A stretch of DNA of 64,000 nt, taken from the NCBI GenBank assembly GCA_029260015.1, contig JAJDEB010000007.1, positions 124,001 through 188,000 on the forward strand. Reading direction: 5' to 3'. The translations under genes were made by a program, and so were the position numbers. Shown piece by piece: positions 38,601 to 47,199 of the stretch. The DNA comes from Phycisphaerae bacterium (GTDB lineage: Bacteria > Planctomycetota > Phycisphaerae > UBA1845). Below the pieces are notes generated by a model. It ran no database searches and was not told where the DNA came from. It worked only from the letters and a program-made list of their open reading frames with translations. The stretch's first letter is position 1. Every line of letters starts with the position of its first letter.

Positions 38601-39350
38601 GAAACTTCTCCTCCAAAAAAGAAACTCGCGGCATCGTGTTCGCACCCGAAACAAAATGGCACGATCAACACGCGTCGCGAATCAAGCAATGAAACCAAAA
38701 ATGACCGGTCAAGCCCCAAACCAAATGGTCAGTAATTCGGACTGAAACGATGGCAAGGGCTTAGGAACGTCTCAGGCGCTAAACGCCAGCACCTGAAGTC
38801 GACCAGTATAGCAAACGAACAGCCCGAAACGGAGCGGTTCAAAACGGCATGTAATCTGAAGGACCGATAACCAGCTCAACAAGCGACAGCCAAAGCAATC
38901 CGCCGCAACTCACGTCAAGAAAGCAACTTGTAAGCATCGAACCAAGTGCCAACGAATCAAAATCTGCACCTGAACCTCACCCGCAATATGGGGCGTCACT
39001 CAACGATAGGATTGGAAAAACATTAAATTGACACTCAACGTCAATTTATCTCGGAGAGATCACGCTAGAAAAACTTTGGACAGTTTCGACAATCTGAAAA
39101 AATCATTGGCGACTGTCCCGCTTCCGCCATTGGAGCATTTGTCATGCAGTTGAACAGCCTGCTTGGGAGAGTGGCCCTCGCAGTCGCGATGTGGTTACTG
39201 CAAATATGGTGGAGCAAACGCAAATTGAACGCAGCCAGTGAACAAGACTAATCACGCCAGGGACTGCAGGCGGCGGGCACCGCCGCTTGGACTTGGTCTA
39301 CTTGGAAGTATTGTGACTGAGATGCGAGTTCTCAGAAGTCTTCGTCGCTC
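38601..39350. other. Intergenic, AT-richer, with an inverted repeat
   Basis: About 750 bases upstream of the large propeller gene. It contains an inverted repeat TAAATTGAC-N7-GTCAATTTA (39024-39048, 9-bp perfect arms), which may be an operator or a chance palindrome, and the small frame at 39144. Nothing else was recognised. Confidence 0.45.
39144..39251 (+). CDS. Possible 35-residue small membrane protein
   Basis: ATG with GGAG 9-10 bases upstream. The sequence begins MQLNSLLGRVALAVAMWLLQ, then IWWSKRKL and a charged tail. One helix of about 17 residues fits a single membrane span. No family was recognised, and chance is possible. Confidence 0.3.
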   Translation: MQLNSLLGRVALAVAMWLLQIWWSKRKLNAASEQD

Positions 39351-40265
39351 TTATTTCTTCCTGATGTACGACGCAAAGGCTTGATCAGCAGCAAACGCAG
39401 CCTCGATCCGAGCCAAGTCTTCAGCACCAAGGTCGAGACCTAATGCTCTAATGACAGATAGCCCTCGATCGATAGCCGCCTTCTTGAAATCTTGAGGATG
39501 GTGGCGCCTGGCTTCCTCCGCAATTGCTTCAAGGGTTTGCCCAGTAAAGTCGCTACCAAATGCTCTCCTGCACCCCTTGATTTGGTATTTTTCTAGCCAA
39601 ATTCTCTCTGGTGTGTCTACTGGATCCAAAAGTTGTGAACAATTCTGTTTAAGAGTGTTTTTGCGATCACTCGATTCTGTCCAATCTTGAGTGGCAACGC
39701 GAGCAAACAGGTTGCCAACCAACCAGCCTAGTTTGTGTGCGAACTCTGTACTCAATCGGCCGGTTCGAGCGCCGCGGATCGTATCATAGTGAGTAGCTCT
39801 GAAAGCGACGCTTACACGTAAAAGTGCAAGGGATTCTTCGCCAAATCCAATTAGCGCATCGGGATGCAAATAAAAGAGCCCTAGTTTGCTTTCATTCTGA
39901 TTCAGGATCCGCTTTATCAGCTGTTCTGCTTCATTCTTATCCGCTGCGCGAAAACATCCTGGGGCTATCTCTGGACAGACTGTCTTAATTTGATCGTTCA
40001 GAACATCTTGCATTGATCTAATTACAGCAAGGTTGATATATCGGGCGCTGCACTTTTCTTTATTTCCGCGCCTGACCAAATCGCATGTCTGCGTGATCAC
40101 CATGAATCCAAGGTATTTATCATCAGTGAAATGGTTATGTACTGCACTGAAGAGTTCTCTCAGTTCCTCAGTCGGTGCAAGGATATCGCCTTGTTGAAGA
40201 TCATCATCTGCCGAGCTTTCGCCAGACTTGTTGCAATCTTTGTCATAAGTCCAGTGTATAGCCAT
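39351..40265 (-). CDS. Unknown protein with QGDIL and TQTCDL motifs
   Basis: A soluble 304-residue protein. The N-terminal part contains LQQGDILAPTEELRELF and FMVITQTCDLVRRGNKEKC, an arrangement I have seen in uncharacterised proteins of mobile or defence-rich loci, though I cannot name a family. The C-terminal half is helical and basic (EEARRHHPQDFKKAAIDRG). It is the last gene of a three-gene minus-strand run (40480, 40284, 39351) with an overlap or a short gap between members, so they are likely one operon. Function is unknown. Confidence 0.6.
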   Translation of the reverse strand: MAIHWTYDKDCNKSGESSADDDLQQGDILAPTEELRELFSAVHNHFTDDKYLGFMVITQTCDLVRRGNKEKCSARYINLAVIRSMQDVLNDQIKTVCPEIAPGCFRAADKNEAEQLIKRILNQNESKLGLFYLHPDALIGFGEESLALLRVSVAFRATHYDTIRGARTGRLSTEFAHKLGWLVGNLFARVATQDWTESSDRKNTLKQNCSQLLDPVDTPERIWLEKYQIKGCRRAFGSDFTGQTLEAIAEEARRHHPQDFKKAAIDRGLSVIRALGLDLGAEDLARIEAAFAADQAFASYIRKK

Positions 40266-40283
40266 ATTTTGGTCATGATCGTC

Positions 40284-40490
40284 CTACGACGAAGTACTCG
40301 CATTCGCTTTGGTATTTTGTGGGCGTGGAATCAAGCGTACGGTCAAGGGCGTATTAACAACCGGGATTGGGATTGTTCTCGACTTACGCGTTTCCCCTGA
40401 GGTCGCCTGCGGTAGACTTCCTGACGATCCATGTAGGCGTACACTCTCGTAATTGGCGTTTGATTCAGATGTATCTGTATCACTCGTCAT
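40284..40490 (-). CDS. Small unknown protein, 68 residues
   Basis: The start ATG (40490) overlaps the stop of the preceding gene by 11 bases (ATGACGAGTGA), a layout typical of translational coupling. The product is Ser/Thr/Arg/Pro-rich without recognisable domains, and may be disordered. Its stop is 18 bases before the next start. The overlap and spacing are the main evidence that it is real. Confidence 0.5.
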   Translation of the reverse strand: MTSDTDTSESNANYESVRLHGSSGSLPQATSGETRKSRTIPIPVVNTPLTVRLIPRPQNTKANASTSS

Positions 40491-41118
40491 GATTTTCGTC
40501 CTCTACTTCCATTTTGAGCATGCTCAAAATTGACTCTACACGATTCTTAATTTCATCAATGGGTCGCCCCAACCACTCCACAATTTCGGTACTCTTGTTT
40601 GAGTCCAGATGGAAATTGAAATTCACTGTAAGTGAGTCATCTTCAGCACTATCGATGTCTAAGTTTAATCGTCCTTCTAATTCCAAAATTGACCTATTTG
40701 TCTTCCGTTTCCCCGTTATCTCCACCGCGCCTGTCAGCACCCTGTCCAGAGGTGCAGAGAGTTGCTCAAGCAATTCAGGCTCAGGGTCTGTTGAATTGAA
40801 GCGAACGTTAAATCCAACAGCGGAAAATGGCGTCGCCGGTAAGTATTGTACAGCCCTGATGGCTATTTGGCGTGCAAAATCGAGTGTCTCATAACTTCGG
40901 TTCTCAAGAGCGATCCTCAAACTATTTGGTGGAACGGAGATGATTAGATCGTCACGCTTCAGAATAAAGGGCCCAATTCCCTCCGCTGGCAACATAAGCT
41001 CTACTGCCGCGCCGTCTGGGAGTTCGAGCAAGTGCTTCACTATTCCCGAAGGCGTGAGAATGCCCCTATTCCATAGACCTATGACTACTACTGTCCATTC
41101 TGCGGGCTTGAAAGACAT
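40480..41118 (-). CDS. Unknown protein, first gene of the cassette
   Basis: A 212-residue soluble protein with a beta-rich middle. Segments include VVVIGLWNRGILTPSGIVKH near the N-terminus, LPATPFSAVGFNVRFNS in the middle and a Glu/Asp-rich tail. It might be related to the sporadic TIGR04255-type proteins (VGFNVRF-type core), but I am not sure. It precedes the 68-residue gene with an 11-base overlap. Codon and base use differ from the GC-richer genes on both sides, which suggests transfer. Confidence 0.55.
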   Translation of the reverse strand: MSFKPAEWTVVVIGLWNRGILTPSGIVKHLLELPDGAAVELMLPAEGIGPFILKRDDLIISVPPNSLRIALENRSYETLDFARQIAIRAVQYLPATPFSAVGFNVRFNSTDPEPELLEQLSAPLDRVLTGAVEITGKRKTNRSILELEGRLNLDIDSAEDDSLTVNFNFHLDSNKSTEIVEWLGRPIDEIKNRVESILSMLKMEVEDENHDE

Positions 41119-41308
41119 TTATCATTCCTAAGACTTGCGCCAATTAGAAGGGCCAAGCTTCGCACAAAATAAAGCTTCACTTTGAAAAACTTCAACTGAC
41201 CATGGCCTGCATGATAACTTGGCCCGTGAGTTCCGCAAACAGCTAAGGGCAATCCGTGTTGGAAAACGGATTATTCGGACCAGAAATTCTCTTGATTCAC
41301 AGAATATC

Positions 41309-41326
41309 TCATATTATTGTATATGA
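41309..41326. promoter_or_regulatory. Palindrome TCATAT-N6-ATATGA at the RHH gene start
   Basis: Perfect 6-base arms, with the right arm ending one base before the ATG at 41328. A ribbon-helix-helix repressor commonly binds such sites, so autoregulation is likely but inferred. Confidence 0.5.
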
Positions 41327-41327
41327 T

Positions 41328-41648
41328 ATGTCCAGAAAACAGATAATGTCAGTGACAGTAAGTCCAGAACTATGTGAAGCATTGAGTGAGGTCGCAAAAG
41401 CACGCGGGGAATCACGATCGGCTCTGGTTGAGCGATTGCTGCACAACGGCGTAATCGAGGAGCGAAAGGACCTAAGGCTGCTTGAGAACCCCATATTCCA
41501 GGCAGTCGGTTTAGCAGTGGCCAAGTTGCCAGGAGTAATGGAATTCGCATCCAAGATGGCAGGCGAAGATTTGAGCAAGGAAGAAATGACCGAGATGCGA
41601 GCCCTGATCCAAGAGCAGATCGAACGCGGTAAGCGACGAGCAACTTGA
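41328..41648 (+). CDS. Ribbon-helix-helix (CopG/MetJ-like) DNA-binding protein
   Basis: A 106-residue protein whose N-terminal 45 residues form a ribbon-helix-helix (MSVTVSPELCEALSEVAKAR and SRSALVERLLHNGV), followed by a helical C-terminal domain. Such proteins are often antitoxins or autoregulators. There is no Shine-Dalgarno site before the ATG at 41328 or the next in-frame ATG (41346), so the transcript may be leaderless, or translation may begin at the earlier codon 41256. It lies between the unknown cassette (divergent) and ssrA (convergent, 23 bases away). No toxin-like neighbour was recognised. Confidence 0.7.
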   Translation: MSRKQIMSVTVSPELCEALSEVAKARGESRSALVERLLHNGVIEERKDLRLLENPIFQAVGLAVAKLPGVMEFASKMAGEDLSKEEMTEMRALIQEQIERGKRRAT

Positions 41649-41671
41649 ATCCTTCGAAGTATCTAACGGAC

Positions 41672-42022
41672 TGGAGGCGGGGGGAATCGAACCCCCGTCC
41701 CGCGGTGGCTTAGCATAAGCTTCTACGTGCATAGTCGATGGTTTGAATCTCGACGCCGGTGACTCCCATCGACAGGCTTCGCCTTTGTCCAGCCCGACTG
41801 TTTTCTCATCCGATGACGGTCAGGCGTCGTCACTGGACCAGCCCACTAGCGACGTCCTGCCAGCCCAGTGGGCGTCGGCCGGAGGACGGGTAGCCTATTT
41901 AGGCTGCCATGCGCAACTGAGTGTTGGCATATAAAGGTTTTGCCAGGTGTTTTACCAGGCCTCCCGGCAACCTGGGCACGCGACTTACACCTCGTCTCAC
42001 CCGGTCGAATCCAATCGCCCCC
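41672..42022 (-). ncRNA. ssrA: Transfer-messenger RNA (tmRNA), ssrA
   Basis: On the minus strand the RNA begins GGGGGCGATTGGATTCGAC and ends GTTCGATTCCCCCCGCCTCCA, which closes a seven-base acceptor stem (G3-U allowed) and a T-arm. The encoded tag lies at 41899-41928 and reads ANTQLRMAA followed by TAA. Length is 351 bases. The final CCA is not encoded (the sequence continues GTC). tmRNA rescues stalled ribosomes and tags the products for proteolysis. Its 3' end is a classical integration site, and an AT-richer block lies just beyond it. Confidence 0.95.
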
Positions 42023-42052
42023 GATGTTTGACGTGTGTGCGGTCAACACTTC

Positions 42053-42080
42053 ATTATACCCGATTGATCGCAATCGTAAA
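42053..42080 (-). promoter_or_regulatory. Putative sigma-70-type promoter of ssrA
   Basis: On the minus strand, TTTACG (plus 42075-42080), a 16-base spacer, then TATAAT (plus 42053-42058), 30 bases before the mature 5' end. A short precursor trimmed by RNase P would be expected. Confidence 0.55.
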
Positions 42081-42473
42081 CTTGCACAAATGCGATGATT
42101 AGACCAACGAATCGTCAGATACGGGGAATATCCTTGCCACCTGGAATTCGGCGAAATTCGAGTCTGGTGTGGTGCTGAATCATGCAGCGCGTCCTGCGTT
42201 CAAGTCACATCGGCTGGCATGCGCCTTGTGGCACACTGAACGCTTCAACCGGATCAACTCCGCTCCAGCAGTAACACGGCGTACAATCCTTGACTTGCCA
42301 TCACGCAGATTCGTTTGTTCCGCCGTTGATGGCGATCGACACATGGCCAAATTCGGACCAACGGATGAGACACTTCCAACCGATGGTCCGATGTTGACTC
42401 TTCAGCGTAAGGAAAACCTTGTACCGAATGCTTGCTTCAATTTGAGCTGTTGCCTTTATCAGCGTGGGCAACG
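42081..42473. other. Intergenic, nothing recognised
   Basis: About 390 bases between ssrA and the end of the Cys-rich protein gene. An open frame at 42169-42477 (plus) runs against the coding direction of the next gene and looks like a chance frame. Confidence 0.4.
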
Positions 42474-44669
42474 TTAAGCCGATCGCCTGGCCCGTCGTCG
42501 CATCGATCGCAAGCTTAGGAACATGAGGGGAATCATCGCGGCTGCTCCTGATCCGCAGGCCCCCGCCCCACACCCGGCTGAGCTCGTTGGAGCGACGCCC
42601 GCCGTCTTGGGTAAACCGACCGCGAAGCGTCCCACTTCATCGAGAGCGGCCCACACTTCTCTGCTGCTTGGGTTAAAACCATAGTGACCGAGCGTTGCAG
42701 TAGGTGGGTCTTGTCCTATGTCCACATCGCCAGCCGGTCGAAACTGCTGAGAGACGGCGGCGAATTGATAAAGCCTGGGATGCTCGTCAACCGAGGCGTC
42801 GATCTGAGCTTGTTGGAACTGTAGCGATACTCGATACACCGTTTCGCTTGTGTTGTTTTCAGCTTCGATCTTAGTGACGCCGCCAATGCCATCCGCTTTT
42901 TCAAAACTGTACAAGCGCGACGACTCCGTCCCCAAAGCCATTACATCGCTGAACTCAAACGATGCGCCAAAGTTTTGCGTAACGGTGGTGGCCAGCAGTT
43001 CCGCACCGACGACAACATTGGCTGGGTCTTTGACCGAAATTGTCACGTCATTGCCATCCACCTCATATACAGCTACGGCTCCTTGGGGGGCGTTAATGAT
43101 GTCGAGCAAATAGTTACTTCCCGATCCATCCATCAGATTGACAGACATGGTGTTGCCCGTAACAACGACGGCGATCTCTGGAGGCGTCCCCAATCCGACT
43201 GCGGTTATTCTGGCTTTTTCCAAACCTTCGGAATCTGCAATGGCAAGGGTTGGTTTGCTCAGATCTTCGAGCAGCGCGGAAATCTGGTCGCCTTCCACAT
43301 CCGAATCAATTGAGAATACAAAGTCCGGTTCTAATGGGTTGCCAAGCACTGTGCGCGTCACTTCGTTTTCGTCCGTCTCCGTCGATATCAACGTGTCCGG
43401 ATCCAAACCAAGAATATGAATCGTGATGCCACCTTCGGTCAGAGTCGTGGTGTCCAGCCCACCGCCGAATAGATCGCCCAAATCCGAACCGTTGTCATCG
43501 TTGGCAGCGTCATCGACATCATCGCCTGCATCGTTTTCGTCATCGGTCTCATTGTCGCCATCGTCCGCGGTGTCATCGCCCGAATCGTCGTCATCCAGAA
43601 CGCTGTCGAGAATTTCGTCCAGGTCCAGCAGTTCGTCCAGCGTACAGTTGCTATCGTCGTGAATACACACACCGGATACGCAACTATCATCTGTGCAATC
43701 CGCTCCATCGCTGCATTGCATCGCGCTGCCCACGCACGCCCCGCCTGAGCACGCGTCGTTAATCGTGCATGCATTTCCATCATCACAACTCCCTGCCGCG
43801 TCGACTACCACACATGTTCCTTGAGGACCGCAGGAGTCCGCCGTGCATGGATTACCGTCGTTGCAATCACTATCTGATAAGCATATGCAAGCCGCCGAAT
43901 CGTGTACGCATTGACCGGCTACGCAGCTATCAGTTGTACAACTCACCTCATCATCGCAGTCCAACGCAGCCCCTCCACACACGCCAGATGTACATTGATC
44001 GGTCATGGTGCAAGCGTCGCCGTCGTCGCATGCGGTCGCATCTGCTACAGCGATAGGACTACACTGCGTGACTTCATTGCAGATTTCTTCAGTGCAGGCG
44101 TTCCCGTCACCTATACAGACTCTTGCATCACCATCGCAATCGCCTGCACTGCACGCATCGTTGATGGTGCAAAACAGGCCGTCATCGCATGAATCGCCCT
44201 CTTTGTTGCAACTGATCGACTCGGTATCACCGCCCAGTAATGAAGCAATGACGAGGTCAGCGTCCCATGGACCGCACTCTTCACCCGCGACAATTGTATG
44301 TGTACAGCAGAATTCAGTCGTGGCACTTCCCAATAATGCGATGGACGTCTGGCTACATACCGTAGGTAATCCGGGGCCATCAATGGTCAAGATCATGCTG
44401 GATATCAGTCCTGACAGTATCGAGTCATTTCGGACATCGGCGCAAACCTGAAACTGCCCGCTGGATGGCGCGCAAGCAACCGGGTTGCCAGCCATGTCTG
44501 CAAAGTGCATGTCTGTGATTGTGACCGCATTTGCACTCGGTACGAATCCACCGACAACTGCCAGCAGGACGCCAACCGGGCAGAATGAACGAATGCGTGC
44601 GGTCCATCCACGCGCCATTCTGCTATTGACTGCTGGTGCGTCTGTAGAATCCGTTTCGGAAAACGACAT
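42474..44669 (-). CDS. Exported Cys-rich repeat protein with a Cys/TM/Arg C-terminal signal
   Basis: A 731-residue protein with a signal peptide (ending about residue 49, PSANA). It contains about ten Cys repeats of the type SCDDGNACTINDACSGGACV (about residues 150-340), an Asp-rich acidic linker, and a beta-rich C-terminal half. The final residues, AGCGAGACGSGAAAMIPLMF followed by LSLRSMRRRARR, form a Cys motif, a hydrophobic helix and an Arg cluster, the layout of MYXO-CTERM or GlyGly-CTERM sorting signals. Start at 44669 is set by AGGAG. No sorting enzyme is in the window. Confidence 0.7.
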   Translation of the reverse strand: MSFSETDSTDAPAVNSRMARGWTARIRSFCPVGVLLAVVGGFVPSANAVTITDMHFADMAGNPVACAPSSGQFQVCADVRNDSILSGLISSMILTIDGPGLPTVCSQTSIALLGSATTEFCCTHTIVAGEECGPWDADLVIASLLGGDTESISCNKEGDSCDDGLFCTINDACSAGDCDGDARVCIGDGNACTEEICNEVTQCSPIAVADATACDDGDACTMTDQCTSGVCGGAALDCDDEVSCTTDSCVAGQCVHDSAACICLSDSDCNDGNPCTADSCGPQGTCVVVDAAGSCDDGNACTINDACSGGACVGSAMQCSDGADCTDDSCVSGVCIHDDSNCTLDELLDLDEILDSVLDDDDSGDDTADDGDNETDDENDAGDDVDDAANDDNGSDLGDLFGGGLDTTTLTEGGITIHILGLDPDTLISTETDENEVTRTVLGNPLEPDFVFSIDSDVEGDQISALLEDLSKPTLAIADSEGLEKARITAVGLGTPPEIAVVVTGNTMSVNLMDGSGSNYLLDIINAPQGAVAVYEVDGNDVTISVKDPANVVVGAELLATTVTQNFGASFEFSDVMALGTESSRLYSFEKADGIGGVTKIEAENNTSETVYRVSLQFQQAQIDASVDEHPRLYQFAAVSQQFRPAGDVDIGQDPPTATLGHYGFNPSSREVWAALDEVGRFAVGLPKTAGVAPTSSAGCGAGACGSGAAAMIPLMFLSLRSMRRRARRSA

Positions 44670-44966
44670 GATGAGGCTCCTTGACATGATAAACACTTGT
44701 TTCCATTCTCAGACGACTACAATCATCGCCCGAACAGTGCGTTTGAATGAGACCGAGCGATTTCGTTTCTGCAAAATGGGGATTATTACTAAGGTTGGAA
44801 GGCGTCGGTGAACACACGCGCGAACGAACGATAACCATCTTCCGCCCACACTCGCGAGCATTTAGAATTGCAATCAATGTCCAAAATTCTGCCTCTTGCA
44901 ATGCTTTGTACAACACCGCATGACTAATCGAGTAGGACTGCTCCAGAGTCAGTCAATTCACCCGAT

Positions 44967-45239
44967 TTGTTGGAGTTTTGTAACGTACGGCAAGACGCTC
45001 AAACGGTGAGTTCAGTGGTAGCAGAATGGGAATTAACCTGCGAGCAATGGGGAGAATTTGAATTGAAGTTGTTGTTCTATACTATCGAGATCAATTTACT
45101 TCTTTGGTTGGCGGTATGCGGAACGCTTTGGAATTCCGAGCCCGCAAGCAAGAGCGTCGTCGGGTTGGCTTCGCTCGGATGCGCTTTCGCCGCATTGCTG
45201 CAACACTGGGCCTACTACCGAATCTACAAGAAACTTTAG
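44967..45239 (+). CDS. Possible small membrane protein, 90 residues
   Basis: Frame from a TTG at 44967 with two hydrophobic segments (YTIEINLLLWLAVCGTLW and VVGLASLGCAFAALLQHW). An in-frame GTG at 45006 could be the start. No clear ribosome site and no family were found. It overlaps no other gene. Confidence 0.35.
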   Translation: MLEFCNVRQDAQTVSSVVAEWELTCEQWGEFELKLLFYTIEINLLLWLAVCGTLWNSEPASKSVVGLASLGCAFAALLQHWAYYRIYKKL

Positions 45240-45259
45240 GCGTCGTATTGAATCTGCAG

Positions 45260-46951
45260 TTATGGGCCGTTTAGCACTGCGGTCCAATCGTCCAGATCGC
45301 TCAAGGTGACGGCTTCGTCGGCATCCATATCAAAGATGCGGCAATCCGTTTGAATCGGCGAGATGTCGTAGCATTTTTGGAATTCCGCGTAGTCGGCTAG
45401 GTCAACGTCGCCGTCTTGTTTGTCGTCGCCGAGGGTCACGCCGTTGGGCAGGAGAAGCACGCGTACATCGACGGGCGCATTGACGACCGGCACTTGAATC
45501 GTCCGCGTTTGATAGCCACTCTTGGTGATGCGCATTGTGTAACTGTGGTTGGCTTCGGTCACCCAGCGCGAGCGGCCAAACGTAGGCTCGCTGAAACGAT
45601 CGAGTTCGCCGGTGTCGAAGAGAATGTTCGTGGCGTCTTGCTGGAGCATCTCGACCTGGGCTTCGAGCGGCAGGCCTGTCAGGTGATCGACGACGCGCAG
45701 GTCCATGCGGGCTTGACCGAGCCGATCGTAAAGATACTCCCACCCGGCTCTGTTGCGATTGATGATGCCGGGCACCTGCGAGAATGACGGGGCGAACGAC
45801 GTGCCCACTTCGACGATGAACGGATACACACCTTCGTATGCGTAATACCAACTGGTGTCATCACCGTTGACTCCGCCAAACGGCACCGGCGTATAGGGGT
45901 CGTATGTCACGCCATCGACTGCCGAGATCGCCCCGGCCATCGCGATCATCATCTCGTGGATGATCCCGTGTTCGGGCATCTGGCCCGACGGTGCCCCGCT
46001 GCTACACGCATAGGGATAATCGACAAACCGCCCGGACGAATGATACGAAGTCGCAATCGTAAATCGGTATTGATCCTGCAGGTTCATCATCGCCTGCGTG
46101 CCGAGTTCGGAAGCGGCTGACGGTCCTCGGTAAATCAAACTGGTGCAGAAGCTGGATGATCCACAACCCGGTCCCCACAGGTAGGGATAGTTGCGATTGA
46201 GATCGACACCTGTTCCACTTCCGCTGCAACCGGGATTGGTCCGACGATTCTTGCGCCAGTTGTTGTCCGTGCTGAACACATACTGCACACCATCGGGATT
46301 GACCATCGGCACGCACACGGTTTTATAATTGTCCACCCATTCGGTGATTTCGGAATCAATACCATAGTTGTCAGTCAGCCGATTGATCAGGTCGATCACG
46401 ATGTGCGATGTCGCCACTTCGCGGGCATGATGCTGGGCGTTGAATTGGATCGCCGGCTCGTCTTCTGGCATACCGGGATTGTTTGAGATTTCGATGGCGC
46501 GGATGGGCCGGCCTTCAATGGTGGTGCCGATGGTAATGACCTGAGTGATCCCCGGATGGTCGCTCGCAGTTTGGTTCAGCATCGTCAGGATTTCGCCGGG
46601 ATCGAAGTAAGATGTTTCGACCAACCCACCGCGCACACCAGGGTCGTCGGTTTCGACAACGTCAAATCCATTGTCTTCCAATAGCCGCACGTCATCTTCA
46701 GAACCAACCTCAAGGCGAAAAACACCGTCGGCAGGATGATGCCCACATCGCGCCACCTCAAAACCCATATCGATGAGTTGCTGTTTAGCCGCCGTGATCT
46801 GCGCCACATCCATCGACCGAATCGATTGATCGCGACGGACGCGCACCTCAACCGACTGCCCGATTTCGTCCGCCGATACCGCCCCGCCGATGGCAATGAC
46901 CATCCCGAAAACCGCGCACGAAATCTTCCGTGGCGCAATGCACCTATCCAT
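45260..46951 (-). CDS. Exported M14 zinc carboxypeptidase with dockerin-like tail
   Basis: A metallocarboxypeptidase of 563 residues. A signal peptide ends near residue 27 (IGGAVSA). The catalytic domain shows the HxxE zinc motif (NAQHHAREVATSH), NNWRKNRR and DLNRN for substrate Arg/Asn, TSYHSSG (third zinc ligand) and the catalytic Glu in YPFIVEVGTS. A C-terminal carboxypeptidase-regulatory-like beta domain precedes the Asp-rich tail (DKQDGDVDLADYAEFQKC and DMDADEAVTLSDLDDW). The protein probably removes C-terminal residues from external peptides, with the tail as a docking or calcium module. The start at 46951 has GGAA as a weak ribosome site. Confidence 0.85.
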   Translation of the reverse strand: MDRCIAPRKISCAVFGMVIAIGGAVSADEIGQSVEVRVRRDQSIRSMDVAQITAAKQQLIDMGFEVARCGHHPADGVFRLEVGSEDDVRLLEDNGFDVVETDDPGVRGGLVETSYFDPGEILTMLNQTASDHPGITQVITIGTTIEGRPIRAIEISNNPGMPEDEPAIQFNAQHHAREVATSHIVIDLINRLTDNYGIDSEITEWVDNYKTVCVPMVNPDGVQYVFSTDNNWRKNRRTNPGCSGSGTGVDLNRNYPYLWGPGCGSSSFCTSLIYRGPSAASELGTQAMMNLQDQYRFTIATSYHSSGRFVDYPYACSSGAPSGQMPEHGIIHEMMIAMAGAISAVDGVTYDPYTPVPFGGVNGDDTSWYYAYEGVYPFIVEVGTSFAPSFSQVPGIINRNRAGWEYLYDRLGQARMDLRVVDHLTGLPLEAQVEMLQQDATNILFDTGELDRFSEPTFGRSRWVTEANHSYTMRITKSGYQTRTIQVPVVNAPVDVRVLLLPNGVTLGDDKQDGDVDLADYAEFQKCYDISPIQTDCRIFDMDADEAVTLSDLDDWTAVLNGP

Positions 46952-47199
46952 TTGGAGTGATTCCTTCCCCTGTCTTGGTGTGACTGCCGACGCACACATA
47001 TTGCCGACAACATTACGCTTTCAGATAGCGATTATAGAAGGCGGACGGACTGGGGGTCAATGCGTGTAGGTGGCTGACATTGCTGGTGTATGTAGCGATT
47101 GCGAGTCGAACAACACCGACCGGACACAACCGCGACACGAGTTCGAAACGCAATGCAGCCATTCGCTACTAGGGCGTGTCAATATCCGACGTGTTCGAA

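Noticed and set aside
41256-41327. Longer N-terminus of the RHH protein
   Set aside because: It would read through the palindrome and has no ribosome site; the RHH core begins after 41328.
42301-42573. 90-codon minus-strand frame overlapping the end of the Cys-rich protein gene
   Set aside because: Different frame of the same gene's end, with no supporting features.
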